A DNA stretch of 64,000 nucleotides from Gemmataceae bacterium. GTDB lineage: Bacteria; Planctomycetota; Planctomycetia; Gemmatales; Gemmataceae. Positions 33,285 through 43,099 of this stretch are shown one piece after another; within the stretch, counting starts at the first letter, position 1, and every line of letters begins with the position of its first letter. The stretch spans positions 26,146 through 90,145 of the forward strand of contig JALHPZ010000003.1 of NCBI GenBank assembly GCA_022842245.1, given 5' to 3'. Below the pieces are notes generated by a model that saw only the letters and a program-made list of their open reading frames with translations, was not told the DNA's origin and did not search any database. A program made the position numbers and the translations under genes.

Positions 33285-35405
33285 CTACTTCGCCGCCAAC
33301 CACTCAACGACTTTCTCCTCGCTCCACTTGTCGGCGGAGCGCGTCAGCTTGCCGGCGGCGCCGGCATACGCCACGGGAAGGAATTCATCGGCGGAGGCTT
33401 CGTTGTGCGCCAGCAGCGCACCGGGTGCGCACAGAGCCTGGAACGACAGGATGCCGCCGTACTTCACCGCGCCCGGTAGCAGCATCGGGTCGCTAGTCGA
33501 CTGGATCGCGCTGAAAGTGAACTTGTTCAGATCCGCCGCCGTCTTCGTCACGGCCTCGCCCGCGAGCGCCTTCGCCAGAACCGCCCACGGGCCGGCTTCG
33601 CCCCAGCCCACCAGATGAATCGTCTGCGACTTCGTGATCGTCTTCCCGAACGCGATGACCGTCAGCAGGTCGTGAACGCGGTTGGCCAGCAGCGTCCGGT
33701 TGTAGCCGAAGGTGTAGCCCGCGAAGCCGGCATCAACCTTGTACGGAATCCTGCTCGTGTTATTCTCGCCGATGCGCAGCACGTCCGGCGCGACCACCGC
33801 GTACCCGGCGTCGGTGAGCGACTTCACGGCCGGAGCGAGCTTGCCGTCCACGAGCAGGGAACTCTTGCCGGCCGGGTGCGCCCAGACGACGAGCTTCGGA
33901 CCGGCGGTCTTCGGGTTGAAGACTCCGGCGCACGGCACCGCGTCCGCCTCGTTTTCCCGGCCGAGAATCGCCCGATGCATCACGAAGCCGTCGTGCTTCG
34001 ATTCGATCGGTCCCTTGCGGATCGCGATCTTCGCCGGCAGTTCGCTATTCACCATCGCCCGCAGGGCCGGACCGACGACGGCGCGGAAGGCTTCGACCGC
34101 CTTGGCGTCCTTCCCGGAGCGGAGGGCCTTGATCCATTCCCCGTCCCGCTCGCGGAGGGCCTGGCGGAGATCGGCGATCTTCTTCTCGTCGGCCGGGCGC
34201 GGGTGCTGCTCGTCGAAGACGGCGAGGTCTTTTGGCGGGATCGGCACGTAGGTCGGTTCTTCGACGGGGCCGTCCTTGCCGAGGAGTTGCTTGGAGAAGA
34301 AGGCGTACATGTATTCGCGGGCCTTGCTGTTGTAGTTGTGCCCGTATTCGAGCCAGGCCTTCGCGTCGACGTTCTCGGCCTTGCCGTAGAGGCCGTAAAG
34401 CTTCTTCAGTTCCGGCAGTCCGTAGCCGTCCTGCAGGAACTTCTTGGTCCAGTCGTCGGCGCAGGACATCGCGAGCGGCTTGGGTGCGAAGATCGCGGCG
34501 ATCTCGACGTTGCCGGTGTTCACGCGCAGGCCGGAGCAATTCTCGCAGGTGCAGCCGCCCTGCATCTGTGCGGACACCATGACGGCGGGGAAGGCGCAGG
34601 CGGGGCGGTCGTCGAGGGCGCAGAGGATGAACGTCTGGGTGCCGCCGCCGGACGCGCCAGTGACGCCGATGCGCTTGCGGTCGACGCCGGGCAGGCTTTC
34701 GAGGAAATCGAGCGCACGGATGGAATTCCAGGTTTGCAGACCCATCATGTTGTGGGCGCGGAGTTCGGCGTCGACATCGGCGAATCCGGTGCGGTGTTCG
34801 AGGGCAGTGCTGTCGGCGTAGCCGACCATGTCGTAGTGAAAGACGACGAAGCCGAGCTTGGCGAGGCCGGCGCAACGGGCTTGCAGAGGGTGCTTGGCAC
34901 CTTCGCGGGTCTTCTCGGCCTTGCTGTCGAGTTGGGCCTGAATCTCCTTGTCGTTGGCGGTGTGGAATCGCCCGTTGTTCCAGTGGCCGTGCGGCGAGAG
35001 GATCGCGGGTCGCGGACCATCGGTCTTGCCAGTCGGTCGGTATAGGTTGCCGGTGACGTAGTGCCCGGGCATGCTGGCAAACTGGACCTTTTCAACGGTG
35101 TACCCGTCGCGTTCGATGGGGCTGTGGATCACGGGATTGAGCGGTGTGGGGATCGGCATCGGCCACAGACCGAGAGCGACCTGGATCTGCTCGCGGACAA
35201 CCTTCTTGCGGGCTTCCCACTCGGCGAGCGTCGCAGGCACCTGGAACGGGAAGTAATCGTTCAAGGTTTTCATCGGGTTCAGCCGCGCGTCCTTCGAGTC
35301 TTCACCGTCCGCGAGGATGTGCGTTGGTTCGGTCGCGGCGGAGGCCGCGGTGGAGCCAAGGGCGAAGGCGGCGGAGGTGGCGAGGAACTGGCGGCGGGTG
35401 GACAT
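33285..35405 (-). CDS. Tat-exported alpha/beta hydrolase, acetyl-xylan-esterase-like
   Basis: A 706-residue protein with a Tat-like signal (STRRQFLATSAAFALGS). An alpha/beta-hydrolase domain (about 100-420) carries RPAILSPHGHWNNG and the nucleophile elbow GVTGASGGGTQTF; the C-terminal ~280 residues look like a second, degenerate hydrolase lobe (VVWAHPAGKSSLLVDG). The best guess is carbohydrate esterase activity outside the cytoplasm. It is a paralogue of the protein at 46147 in overall plan. The start at 35405 is chosen for the signal peptide. Confidence 0.8.
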   Translation of the reverse strand: MSTRRQFLATSAAFALGSTAASAATEPTHILADGEDSKDARLNPMKTLNDYFPFQVPATLAEWEARKKVVREQIQVALGLWPMPIPTPLNPVIHSPIERDGYTVEKVQFASMPGHYVTGNLYRPTGKTDGPRPAILSPHGHWNNGRFHTANDKEIQAQLDSKAEKTREGAKHPLQARCAGLAKLGFVVFHYDMVGYADSTALEHRTGFADVDAELRAHNMMGLQTWNSIRALDFLESLPGVDRKRIGVTGASGGGTQTFILCALDDRPACAFPAVMVSAQMQGGCTCENCSGLRVNTGNVEIAAIFAPKPLAMSCADDWTKKFLQDGYGLPELKKLYGLYGKAENVDAKAWLEYGHNYNSKAREYMYAFFSKQLLGKDGPVEEPTYVPIPPKDLAVFDEQHPRPADEKKIADLRQALRERDGEWIKALRSGKDAKAVEAFRAVVGPALRAMVNSELPAKIAIRKGPIESKHDGFVMHRAILGRENEADAVPCAGVFNPKTAGPKLVVWAHPAGKSSLLVDGKLAPAVKSLTDAGYAVVAPDVLRIGENNTSRIPYKVDAGFAGYTFGYNRTLLANRVHDLLTVIAFGKTITKSQTIHLVGWGEAGPWAVLAKALAGEAVTKTAADLNKFTFSAIQSTSDPMLLPGAVKYGGILSFQALCAPGALLAHNEASADEFLPVAYAGAAGKLTRSADKWSEEKVVEWLAAK

Positions 35406-35523
35406 GGAAGGGAACCTCGACGGCGGGAGAGTGTCTGGAAGGGAAGGTATGCGGAGCCGTGGCATGGGTCAACGAACTTGCTGATGATCTCGCCGCATTG
35501 TACGATCCGTGAAGAGGTGTCAC

Positions 35524-35760
35524 ATGGACTCGGACATGATTACTTCCGACCCGGCCGTCATGCTGGGTAAGCCGGTCGTCGCCGGGACACGAATCACGGT
35601 GGAGATGATGCTCCGCAAGCTCGGAGCCGGAGAAAGCATGGAGCAGATTTTGGATTCCCACCCACGACTGACTCGGGAGGAGATATTGGCCGCGATTCGT
35701 TTTGCCGCTGGGACTTTGGGATCCGAATCCGTTCGGCCGCTGGCGAGACAGTCGGCATGA
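35524..35760 (+). CDS. DUF433 protein (probable antitoxin)
   Basis: A 78-residue protein with the DUF433 plan: an ITSDPAVMLGKPVVAGTRI segment, then the TVEMMLRKLGAGESMEQIL winged-helix part and LTREEILAAIRFA helix. DUF433 proteins are DNA-binding-like partners of PIN-like toxins. The ATG at 35524 has AGAGG upstream. Its stop overlaps the start of the next gene by four bases (ATGA), the usual sign of a coupled pair. Confidence 0.88.
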   Translation: MDSDMITSDPAVMLGKPVVAGTRITVEMMLRKLGAGESMEQILDSHPRLTREEILAAIRFAAGTLGSESVRPLARQSA

Positions 35761-36152
35761 ATCTGATTGCCCATGAGAACATCGACCGCGCCATTGTCGA
35801 GCGTTCGCGAACGAACGGTCATGTTGTCATCTCCATCGCGGAATCATCATCCGGTGTTTCGGACGATCAAGTCCTGTCGATCGCGAATCAAAACAGTGCC
35901 ATACTTGTGACGGAAGACAAGGACTTCGGCGAACTGGTTTATCGTCGTGGATCGGCTCATGCTGGGATACTTCTCATTCGGTTGGAGGGCTTGGATAATC
36001 CGACGAAAGCCGAAATCGTTTCTCAGGCGATTCGCGATAACGCCGATGATCTGACCGGAGCGTTCTCAGTACTGACTCCCGACCGCTTGCGATTGCGCCA
36101 CTCCGATCCGAACGGCCGCACGGCCACATCCGGCGAGTCGAACCTTTTCTGA
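35757..36152 (+). CDS. DUF5615 PIN-like protein (probable toxin)
   Basis: A 131-residue protein of the Mut7-C/DUF5615 PIN-like group. Acidic positions expected for the nuclease centre are present: Asp10 near the N-terminus (HENIDRAIVE), then ILVTEDKDFGELVY. It is preceded by a DUF433 gene with a four-base overlap, so the two form a type II toxin-antitoxin-like module. The last ~20 residues are polar and probably disordered. tRNA-Leu follows 54 bases downstream. Confidence 0.86.
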   Translation: MNLIAHENIDRAIVERSRTNGHVVISIAESSSGVSDDQVLSIANQNSAILVTEDKDFGELVYRRGSAHAGILLIRLEGLDNPTKAEIVSQAIRDNADDLTGAFSVLTPDRLRLRHSDPNGRTATSGESNLF

Positions 36153-36206
36153 TACTTTGCGTCCCTTGCCGCTCCGGAGTCCGAACCGGATGATGGAGGT
36201 GCCGAG

Positions 36207-36289
36207 GGGCGAGTGGCGGAATGGCAGACGCCGGGGACTTAAAATCCCCTACCAGCAATGGTGTGCGGGTTCGAGTCCCGCCTCGCCCA
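36207..36289 (+). tRNA. tRNA-Leu (anticodon TAA)
   Basis: An 83-nt class II tRNA: acceptor GGGCGAG with CTCGCCC and discriminator A, anticodon stem GGGGA/TCCCC with loop CTTAAAA (anticodon TAA, reads UUA), a variable arm and a GGTTCGAGTCC T-arm. CCA is not encoded. The MFS gene start lies one base past the 3' end. Confidence 0.95.
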
Positions 36290-36290
36290 C

Positions 36291-37610
36291 ATGACGAACC
36301 CACTCGAAGCGGAACCACCGACCCGCGCCCGCTTCACCGTCGCCGCGTGGCTCTGCGGCCTGTCCGCGGTGCTCTACCTCGATCGCCTCTGCATGTCGCA
36401 GGCGGTGAAGCCGATCCAGGACGAATTCGGCCTCAGCAACTCCGAGATGAGCTACGTGCTCATGGCGTTCACGCTCGCCTACGGACTCTTCGAGATTCCC
36501 ACCGGCCGGCTCGGCGACAAGCACGGCTCGCGGAACGTCCTGACGCGCATCGTCATCTGGTGGTCGATCTTCACGGGGCTGACGGGCGCCTGTTCCGGAT
36601 TGCTGACGCTCATTGTCGTGCGGTTCCTGTTCGGCGCCGGGGAAGCGGGGGCGTACCCGAACGCGGCTCGCGTCATCGCTCGCTGGTTCCCCGTCGTGGA
36701 GCGCGGCCGGGTGCAGGGGTTGATGATTGCGGCGTCGCAGATCGGCGCCGTCGTCGCGCCGGCGGCCACGGGGCAACTCATCCACCACGTCGGCTGGCGT
36801 TGGGCGTTCGTCGCGTTCGGATTCGTCGGCGTCGTTTGGGCCGTCGGCTTCTGGCTCTGGTTCCGCGACGATCCGGCGAAACATCCGAGCGTGAACGAGA
36901 AGGAGTTGGAAACGATCCGCGCCGGCGGTACGCTCACCGCCAACGAGCACGCCCCGATCCCGTGGCGGGCGGCGCTCACCAATCGCGGCATCCTCACGCT
37001 CTGCGCCATCATGATCTGCGGCGCGTTCTACACCTACTTCTTCTACTCCTGGTTCACCAAGTATCTCCAGACGGCCCGCGGCCTCGACAACCGCACCGCC
37101 GGCTGGTTCTCCTCGTTCGTCCTCGCCGGCTCCGCCCTCGGCGTGCTCTTCGGCGGTTGGATCGCGGACTGGATTCCTCGACACTGCTCGAACGCCATCA
37201 ACGCTCGTCGCTATCTCGGCGTCGGTTGTTATTTCGTTGCGGCGACGTGCCTCTTCCTCGGCATCCAGTGCGATGACGCCTACGCCCTCGCCGCGTTCTG
37301 GGGTGCGTCCTTCTGCGCCATGCACGTCACGCTCCCCAACTGGTGGTCGGTCGCGATCCCGCAGTGCGGCACGCACGTCGGCTCGCTCTTCGGCCTGATG
37401 AACGGCATGGGCGTCCTCGGTGCCATGGCGTCGCAGGGCTTCGTCGGCGCGTTCGCCGACTGGCGGGAAGGAATGGGCTTCGAGGGCCGCGAGGCGTGGG
37501 ACCCGATCTTCGACGTGTACGTTGTCGTGTTGCTGCTGGGCGGATTGTCGTGGTGGAGTTACCGGTATCGGCCGTTGCCAGTGAATAACTCAGTCGATGA
37601 CAAACAATGA
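36291..37610 (+). CDS. MFS transporter, sugar-acid (ACS-type) branch
   Basis: A 439-residue transporter with twelve predicted helices. It shows the MFS A-motif after helix 2 (GRLGDKHGSRNVL) and the helix 1 pattern LYLDRLCMSQAVKPIQDEFGLS typical of the anion:cation symporter branch (hexuronate, galactonate, glucarate). The only reasonable start, ATG 36291, lies one base after tRNA-Leu with no room for its own promoter or a separate leader, so it may be co-transcribed with the tRNA. The convergent enolase-family and creatininase genes fit uptake and catabolism of a sugar acid or amide; this is inference. Confidence 0.9.
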   Translation: MTNPLEAEPPTRARFTVAAWLCGLSAVLYLDRLCMSQAVKPIQDEFGLSNSEMSYVLMAFTLAYGLFEIPTGRLGDKHGSRNVLTRIVIWWSIFTGLTGACSGLLTLIVVRFLFGAGEAGAYPNAARVIARWFPVVERGRVQGLMIAASQIGAVVAPAATGQLIHHVGWRWAFVAFGFVGVVWAVGFWLWFRDDPAKHPSVNEKELETIRAGGTLTANEHAPIPWRAALTNRGILTLCAIMICGAFYTYFFYSWFTKYLQTARGLDNRTAGWFSSFVLAGSALGVLFGGWIADWIPRHCSNAINARRYLGVGCYFVAATCLFLGIQCDDAYALAAFWGASFCAMHVTLPNWWSVAIPQCGTHVGSLFGLMNGMGVLGAMASQGFVGAFADWREGMGFEGREAWDPIFDVYVVVLLLGGLSWWSYRYRPLPVNNSVDDKQ

Positions 37611-37690
37611 ACGGATCAATTCAAAATGAGAAATGATGAATGGAAAACGGTTTCCGTCATTTTTAATTTTCTCGTTTTGCACTGATCCGA
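37611..37690. repeat. Intergenic inverted-repeat element E
   Basis: The left arm GATCAATTCAAAATGAGAAA is matched by the complement of CTCGTTTTGCACTGATCC. It is AT-rich against a GC-rich surround and separates two convergent genes. Confidence 0.78.
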
Positions 37691-38812
37691 TTATGATTTC
37701 ACGCCAAACCGTTTCATCGCCTCGGGATTGAGTTCGATTCCCATCCCGGGTTTGTCTGGCAGCGTCAGCATTCCGTCGGCGTCCGGCCGGAACGGATTCA
37801 AAATTAAGTCATCGACGTACGGCGACGGCGTCAGGAACTCGACGTACTTCGCCACCGGCATCGCGCACGCCATCTGGATGTCCGCCGCCAGCCCGACGGC
37901 GGTGTTCCAGCCGTGCGGCACCCAGAGCACGTTGCGCTCGTAGGCTTCCCACGCGATACGCCACGCCTCCGTCAGGCCGCCGCACTTCGTGCAATCGGGC
38001 TGAACGACGTCCACGCACTTCCCCTCGAAGAGCGGTCGGAAACCCTGCCGGCGGGTCAGGCATTCCCCCGTCGCGATCGGCACCGGCGAGTGCCGGCGAA
38101 GCTCGGCGAATCCGGCGAAGTCGTCAGGCGGCAGCGCTTCCTCGAACCAGGTGATGTCGTAGTTCGCGAGCATCTGGGCGGTGCGGAGCGCCCACTTGTA
38201 GCCGTGGGGCCAGAACGCCTCGCTGCCGCCGGCGTCGATCATCAGTTCAACGTCCGGCCCGACCGTCTCGCGGGCGGTGCGGACGAGCAGTTCGTCGAAC
38301 TTCGAGTCGCGTCGGCCGAATGGCTTCCAGCCGAGCTTGATTGCCCTGAAGCCGCGCCCGACGGCCTGCTTCAGCTTCTCGCGAAGAGGATCGAGTTCGT
38401 CGAAGAGAAGCGAGCCATACGGTTTGATCTTTGTCCGGTAGCAGCCGCCGAGCAGCCGGGCGATGGGCTGGTTGACAATCTTGCCGAAGAGGTCCCACAG
38501 GGCGATGTCGATGCCGCTGATGGCGTGCTCGACGGAGCCGCCGCGGCCCTGCCAGAAGGTGTGCTGGCGGAGCTTTTCGCTCACGCGCGCCGGCTCGTCG
38601 GCGCGTTCGCCGATGAGGAACGGCCGCAGGAGCTTCGCCGCCGCGCCGACGAGGGCGCTGCTGGTGAAGACGCTGCCGACGCCGACGCGGCCGTCGCTGG
38701 CGACGACCTCGACGATGGTGTGGACGTCGTCTTCGGGGGCGAGTTCCTTCGCCCATCCCCCTTCGACGGTACCGCCCGCGAGGCCGGTGAGACGAATGTC
38801 GGCGATGGTCAT
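37691..38812 (-). CDS. Mandelate racemase/muconate lactonizing enzyme family dehydratase
   Basis: A 373-residue enolase-superfamily enzyme. The expected residues are visible: a Lys in RAIKLGWKPFG, metal ligands Asp (MIDAGG), Glu (WFEEALPPDD) and Glu (ATGECLTRR), then Asp in VVQPDCTKCGG and the general-base His in VPHGWNTAVG. This set, with the His-Asp dyad, suits sugar-acid dehydratases. Its neighbours are an MFS transporter and a creatininase-like gene. The exact sugar acid cannot be read from sequence. Confidence 0.9.
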   Translation of the reverse strand: MTIADIRLTGLAGGTVEGGWAKELAPEDDVHTIVEVVASDGRVGVGSVFTSSALVGAAAKLLRPFLIGERADEPARVSEKLRQHTFWQGRGGSVEHAISGIDIALWDLFGKIVNQPIARLLGGCYRTKIKPYGSLLFDELDPLREKLKQAVGRGFRAIKLGWKPFGRRDSKFDELLVRTARETVGPDVELMIDAGGSEAFWPHGYKWALRTAQMLANYDITWFEEALPPDDFAGFAELRRHSPVPIATGECLTRRQGFRPLFEGKCVDVVQPDCTKCGGLTEAWRIAWEAYERNVLWVPHGWNTAVGLAADIQMACAMPVAKYVEFLTPSPYVDDLILNPFRPDADGMLTLPDKPGMGIELNPEAMKRFGVKS

Positions 38813-38832
38813 TCGACATACTCCGAAGAATT

Positions 38833-38940
38833 TTCACCGCAGAGATCGCAGAGATCGCAGAGAAGAATTGGATGAGGGTTGAAAGTCTATTCGTTCTTCT
38901 CTCTGCGTCCTCTGCGTCCTCTGCGATCTCTGCGGTTAAT
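38833..38940. repeat. Intergenic inverted-repeat element B
   Basis: The left arm has three 9-bp units (GCAGAGATC, GCAGAGATC, GCAGAGAAG) after ACC; the right arm is CTCTGCGTCCTCTGCGATCT followed by CTGCGGT, the complement. The spacer is about 35 bp. It lies between two minus-strand genes and nearly touches both. Confidence 0.87.
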
Positions 38941-39817
38941 CCCTTGCTTCGACTGGCCGTTGTCCCCACGGGATTAGCATCGTCGGCGGGGTGCGGTGCA
39001 GGTCGCGGCGCACGTCCTTCGGTCGCGACTGCCACCAGGTCACGTACCGTACCAACTGCTTCACCGCCTCGTCGTAGGCCCGCTTCCCCTTCTCGGCGGT
39101 CGCCTTTTCGGCGTCGCCGAGCGTGCCGGTGGCCGAGTAGCTGCTCGTCCACGACACCGGCGTCGCCGGGCCGGCGCCGAACAGGTCCACCCAATTGAAC
39201 GGACTGTCCTCGTCGTTGAAGCTGATGGTGCCGCTCTCAATCTTGTCCTTCCGCACGTTGTCGCCGTCGAGGTAGAGGTACAGGCTCGTCTCCAGTTCGC
39301 AGGCGTGCGAGCAGCCGCCGGGGAACTTGCTCTCGCGCCAGCTCGGCAGGAAGGACTTGTCCACGGTCAGGAGGTTCCACCAGGCGATCACGCAGCACTC
39401 CGCGTCCGTCTCAAGGTTCGCCCGGCGGGCGACGAGGTCGAGGTTCGGCATGTTCGAGCCGTGGCCGTTCAACAGGATGATCTTTTTGAAGCCGTGGTAG
39501 GCGAGGCTCTTCGTGATGTCGAGGACGCCGTGCTGGAAGTGTTCGAAGTCGGTGTTGATGGTGCCGGGGAAGTCCATGACGTGGCCGGTGTATCCGTAGG
39601 CGACGACGGGGAGCACGAGGAGTTTGTCGGGGATTGCCTTCCCGGCTCCGGTGGCGATGCCGACGGGGCAGACGAGATCGACGTCGAGCGGGAGATGGTG
39701 GCCGTGCTGCTCGACGGCGCCGCAGGGGACGATGCAGATCTTCTTCAGATCGACGGCGTCGTTGATCTCCGGCCAGGTCAGCTTCTCGTAGCGGTATTCA
39801 GTGGCGGCGCGGCTCAT
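38936..39817 (-). CDS. Creatininase family protein
   Basis: A 293-residue metal-dependent amidohydrolase of the creatininase family. Metal-binding motifs are visible: GAVEQHGHHLPLDVD (Glu, His, Asp), LLNGHGSNMPN and ACELETSLYL with a further Glu. Relatives hydrolyse creatinine or formamide-type rings or take part in cofactor synthesis. The stop lies at the edge of repeat element B. Grouping with an enolase-family dehydratase and MFS transporter suggests a catabolic role. Confidence 0.9.
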   Translation of the reverse strand: MSRAATEYRYEKLTWPEINDAVDLKKICIVPCGAVEQHGHHLPLDVDLVCPVGIATGAGKAIPDKLLVLPVVAYGYTGHVMDFPGTINTDFEHFQHGVLDITKSLAYHGFKKIILLNGHGSNMPNLDLVARRANLETDAECCVIAWWNLLTVDKSFLPSWRESKFPGGCSHACELETSLYLYLDGDNVRKDKIESGTISFNDEDSPFNWVDLFGAGPATPVSWTSSYSATGTLGDAEKATAEKGKRAYDEAVKQLVRYVTWWQSRPKDVRRDLHRTPPTMLIPWGQRPVEARD

Positions 39818-39860
39818 GGGAGTCCCTTGGGTTTGGCACCATCCTACGAGGAAAGGGATG

Positions 39861-42821
39861 TCAATTCCCCCGGAATGGCTCGAGCAGTAGGAGCGCCTCG
39901 CGGGCGATCTCGACGGCGGGAGCGTTCAACTGGCCCGACGCGCCGCGCCGGGGCGCAAACGCGACGACCGATGCGAATCGGGCGCGGGCTTCGTCCATCC
40001 GGCCGCTCTCGAACGCGAGAAGCCCGTCGAGGACGACCATTTCGCATTCGCGACCGAGGGTGGATTCGACATCCAGCATGTGGTTGAAGAAGTCGGAATG
40101 CCGCAGTGCGTGGAGCAGCCATTGGGGGAGCTGGCCGCGGTTGGCGTGTTCGTCCATCAGGGCGACGCCGAGCAACTCGCCCGCTCGCCGGCCGACGCTT
40201 TCGGGCGTGGGGAGGGTGCCGGCGTCGCCGAGGGCCGCGGCCAGTTCCTTGCGGGCCGGGGCGTACTGCCCCAATGCCGCACGTGCCTGGGCACGGGACC
40301 AACGGTAGGGGAATGCGCCGAGCGTTCCCTGAACGTCCGGTTCCAACCAGTCGAGGACTTCGCGGGGCCGTCCGGTGCGCAGGAGGAAATCGATTTCGAT
40401 TTCCGTACCGATGCGGCCGAAGGCGGAGACGTCGGATTTCAGCAGCAGATCGCGTGCGGTGCCGCCGAGTCCGCGGCGCACGGCGTCGGCGGCGCGATCG
40501 CCGACCGAAATCCGTGCGGATTCCTTCTCGAAGCCCGCGAGTTGCCTCGCAACCTCGCGTTCCATGCGATCCATGATCGGTTCGAGTTGTTCCAGACGGC
40601 TCCGGTCGCCCCCGAGGCGGAGGCGGAGGATTTCCAGTTTGCGCCACGACTTGAGGTGGTTGACGGCGAGATCGAAGCAGCCGGCACCCTGATAGAGCTG
40701 GCCGAGTTCGTAGTGGGCTTCCGCGAGGTCGGGGTTGAGTTGAATGGCCCGGTTGTAGGCGGCGCTGGCCTGGATATTCCGCAGTCGGGCGATACGCGGC
40801 AGGCGGGCGGCCCAGCGTTGTTCCTGGGTGTGTTGCGGCAGCGCTTGATAGGCCCTTGCCAGCAGCAGGTGGGCGAGCGAATCGTTCGGCGACTCGGCCA
40901 CCGCACTCCGGGCGGCCCGGATCGCCGCGTAGACACGGCTAGGCGTGACGTGGCCCCGATCGGCGGCGAAGCGCTGCTGCATGGCGAATACGAGGCGCGA
41001 GATTGCCGGCGGCCCCGCCTTCGCGAAGGGATCGTCGTCGGGCAGTGCGGGGCGGAACAGATGGCCGCGAAGGGCCGCTGCGGTGATCGGGTTGCCGATC
41101 ACCGGGTTGACGCCACCGATCAGGCCGACGGCCTGTGACGTTTCCCAGGCTTGAAGGTGCCGCATCGGCGCCGACACACCTTCGGATTCCACCAGTTTCA
41201 GTAGCAGACGGGCTTCGTCCCGCGACGCGAAGGCCGCCGGCGGATCCGTCCAAAAGTGCCGGCGAACGAACGATTCGTCCGTTGGAAGTGGCGGATCGAG
41301 GGGAGGGAGTGATTCCGATGCCGGTTGGAGTGCGAGCCGATCCAGATCGAGTTCCACGGTTGCGGACGCGGACGGATCCCGGCGGGCGAAGACCGCGATC
41401 CCCCCGCCCGTGCCGATCAACTGCCAGCGGTCGGTCCACGTGGCGAGGCGGGCGAGGTGAAGATCGCAGAGCGGATCGCCGCCGCGGACGACCACGCGAT
41501 CGATGCCGAGATCGTCGAGGAGTTGATCCGCTTGGGCCAGACGCTCCGCCGGTGCGAGCAGCGAGTCGATGGCGCGATCGTCGACGATGCCGGCGTCGTC
41601 GGGGCAATGCCAGCGAAACGCGGCGTGCGTCTCGCGGACGAGATGGAGCGTCTTCGCGCCGGGCAAGCGATGCGCTTCGGTGCGGCAGTAGGCCTGGGCG
41701 CCGGCCACGATGTCCGCCGGGGGGTGGAACCGCCAGCTACGCGGTTCGAACGGTTTCAATTGCAGCCAGCCGGGCCAGGCGGCGAGCAGGAACGCACCCG
41801 CCGTGAGAGTACCGGCGATGTTGAGAAGGATCGAACGGCGCGGCAGGATCGAGCTATCTCGCTTCGCGGCGAGATTCCCGAAGATCGCAACCGGAGCGAC
41901 GACCGCGAACAAGGGAATCAGCCGCGCTTCGAGGCTGCTCAATCCTGCGAGAATCGCAAAAGGGAGAACCCGCGCCCAACTCCAACTGCGGACCGACACC
42001 AGGAACGTCGCGATCCCCAAGGATAACAGCAAATAGAACGCCAACACCGCGGGCGTTTCGAGAAAGATCGTGCGGAATGCCTCCGAGAAGGGCGAGTGAA
42101 TCCGTGCGGCAAAGGACTCCAGCCCCGTCGCGTCGGCTCGCCCGAACAGCCAGCCGAGATTGGTCGGAAGTTTGGGGCCTTCAAACAGGAACGGCGAAAG
42201 ACATCCCGCCGCGGGCCTTGCGAGAATGGCCAGCCAGCCGGGCGGCGTACCCGACCGCCCGCGATCGAGCCTTCGGCCGATATCGATGGCCATTAGTGCC
42301 GCGACGCCAATCATCCACCAATCGTGTACGTTCGCCCAGACCGCGATGCCGAGGAGGGATCTCCAATCGAAGGAGCGCGGGCCGGTTTGCTCGGCCGCGA
42401 GCGAGTCGCGACGGAGTAGAAGGGTGAAGAGCACCAGTGAGACAACCATTGGCCCCACCGGCGTGCGGTGGTTCATCGCCAGCACCGCCAGACCGATGAT
42501 CAACGTGGTGGTCCAGCCTCCAAGGCCGCTGCGGAATCGGACCAGCAGGATCGGGACCAATGCGAGGATGACAGTCTTCGCGGCCACCAGCGACCATTCG
42601 CCACCAACGCGAAACAGGCCGTATATTGGTATTTCGAACAACCAGCCCGTGGCGGGACGCACGGTTCCGGCGAGAAGGTCGCGGCCGTGGGCGAGTGCCA
42701 GCAGCAGATCGGGGTTGCGGGCGGCTTGCGAAGCGAGCACAACCGCAAAAAGGGCGAGGAAGATCGCGGTGTAACCCGTCGAAGTGCTCAGACGCGACGT
42801 GCGGTTCGAAGCGGTCGTCAT
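39861..42821 (-). CDS. Large membrane protein with C-terminal TPR repeats
   Basis: A 986-residue protein. The N-terminal ~350 residues have about nine hydrophobic helices (18-35, 75-110, 115-135, 155-175 and others), resembling a GT-C-like or unknown membrane module. A soluble middle follows, then TPR-like helical repeats from about 640 to 800 ([20 protein letters not shown] is the clearest) and further helical repeats to the end. No glycosyltransferase signature can be confirmed. It is divergent from the DUF1559 gene. Confidence 0.7.
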   Translation of the reverse strand: MTTASNRTSRLSTSTGYTAIFLALFAVVLASQAARNPDLLLALAHGRDLLAGTVRPATGWLFEIPIYGLFRVGGEWSLVAAKTVILALVPILLVRFRSGLGGWTTTLIIGLAVLAMNHRTPVGPMVVSLVLFTLLLRRDSLAAEQTGPRSFDWRSLLGIAVWANVHDWWMIGVAALMAIDIGRRLDRGRSGTPPGWLAILARPAAGCLSPFLFEGPKLPTNLGWLFGRADATGLESFAARIHSPFSEAFRTIFLETPAVLAFYLLLSLGIATFLVSVRSWSWARVLPFAILAGLSSLEARLIPLFAVVAPVAIFGNLAAKRDSSILPRRSILLNIAGTLTAGAFLLAAWPGWLQLKPFEPRSWRFHPPADIVAGAQAYCRTEAHRLPGAKTLHLVRETHAAFRWHCPDDAGIVDDRAIDSLLAPAERLAQADQLLDDLGIDRVVVRGGDPLCDLHLARLATWTDRWQLIGTGGGIAVFARRDPSASATVELDLDRLALQPASESLPPLDPPLPTDESFVRRHFWTDPPAAFASRDEARLLLKLVESEGVSAPMRHLQAWETSQAVGLIGGVNPVIGNPITAAALRGHLFRPALPDDDPFAKAGPPAISRLVFAMQQRFAADRGHVTPSRVYAAIRAARSAVAESPNDSLAHLLLARAYQALPQHTQEQRWAARLPRIARLRNIQASAAYNRAIQLNPDLAEAHYELGQLYQGAGCFDLAVNHLKSWRKLEILRLRLGGDRSRLEQLEPIMDRMEREVARQLAGFEKESARISVGDRAADAVRRGLGGTARDLLLKSDVSAFGRIGTEIEIDFLLRTGRPREVLDWLEPDVQGTLGAFPYRWSRAQARAALGQYAPARKELAAALGDAGTLPTPESVGRRAGELLGVALMDEHANRGQLPQWLLHALRHSDFFNHMLDVESTLGRECEMVVLDGLLAFESGRMDEARARFASVVAFAPRRGASGQLNAPAVEIAREALLLLEPFRGN

Positions 42822-43099
42822 GGTCTCGTTTGCGTACCTCGTCGCCGACTCGCCCGGTAATTGGCTTGTGCTTGGTTTACGAGATTGGATCGCGTTCTAG
42901 GAAATCGAATCGGAGAAGGCCGACCGGTTCTCATTATTACAGTTCGGGTTTGCCAAAAAGAGTTCCCGAATTCCGGAATTTTCAGAGTTTTTTCATTGAC
43001 TGGACAGGTGGCGCGCGGTTAATCAAGATAGTTGGGATATTTCATTCTGGCCTGTGGCCTCGATCTCCGTGGCCTCCACTCTTTCCCAGGCAGGTTCTT
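42822..43099. promoter_or_regulatory. Divergent intergenic region with a 12-bp palindrome
   Basis: A 278-bp region, AT-rich for this genome. AATTCCGGAATT at 42969-42980 is a perfect palindrome. TTGACT at 42996-43001 could be a -35 box, but no good -10 follows at normal spacing. It may hold the regulation of the DUF1559 gene. Confidence 0.35.

Noticed and set aside
33615..35045. A long plus-strand frame opposite the esterase-like gene
   Set aside because: Composition is a mirror of the real gene on the minus strand, with no recognisable domain.
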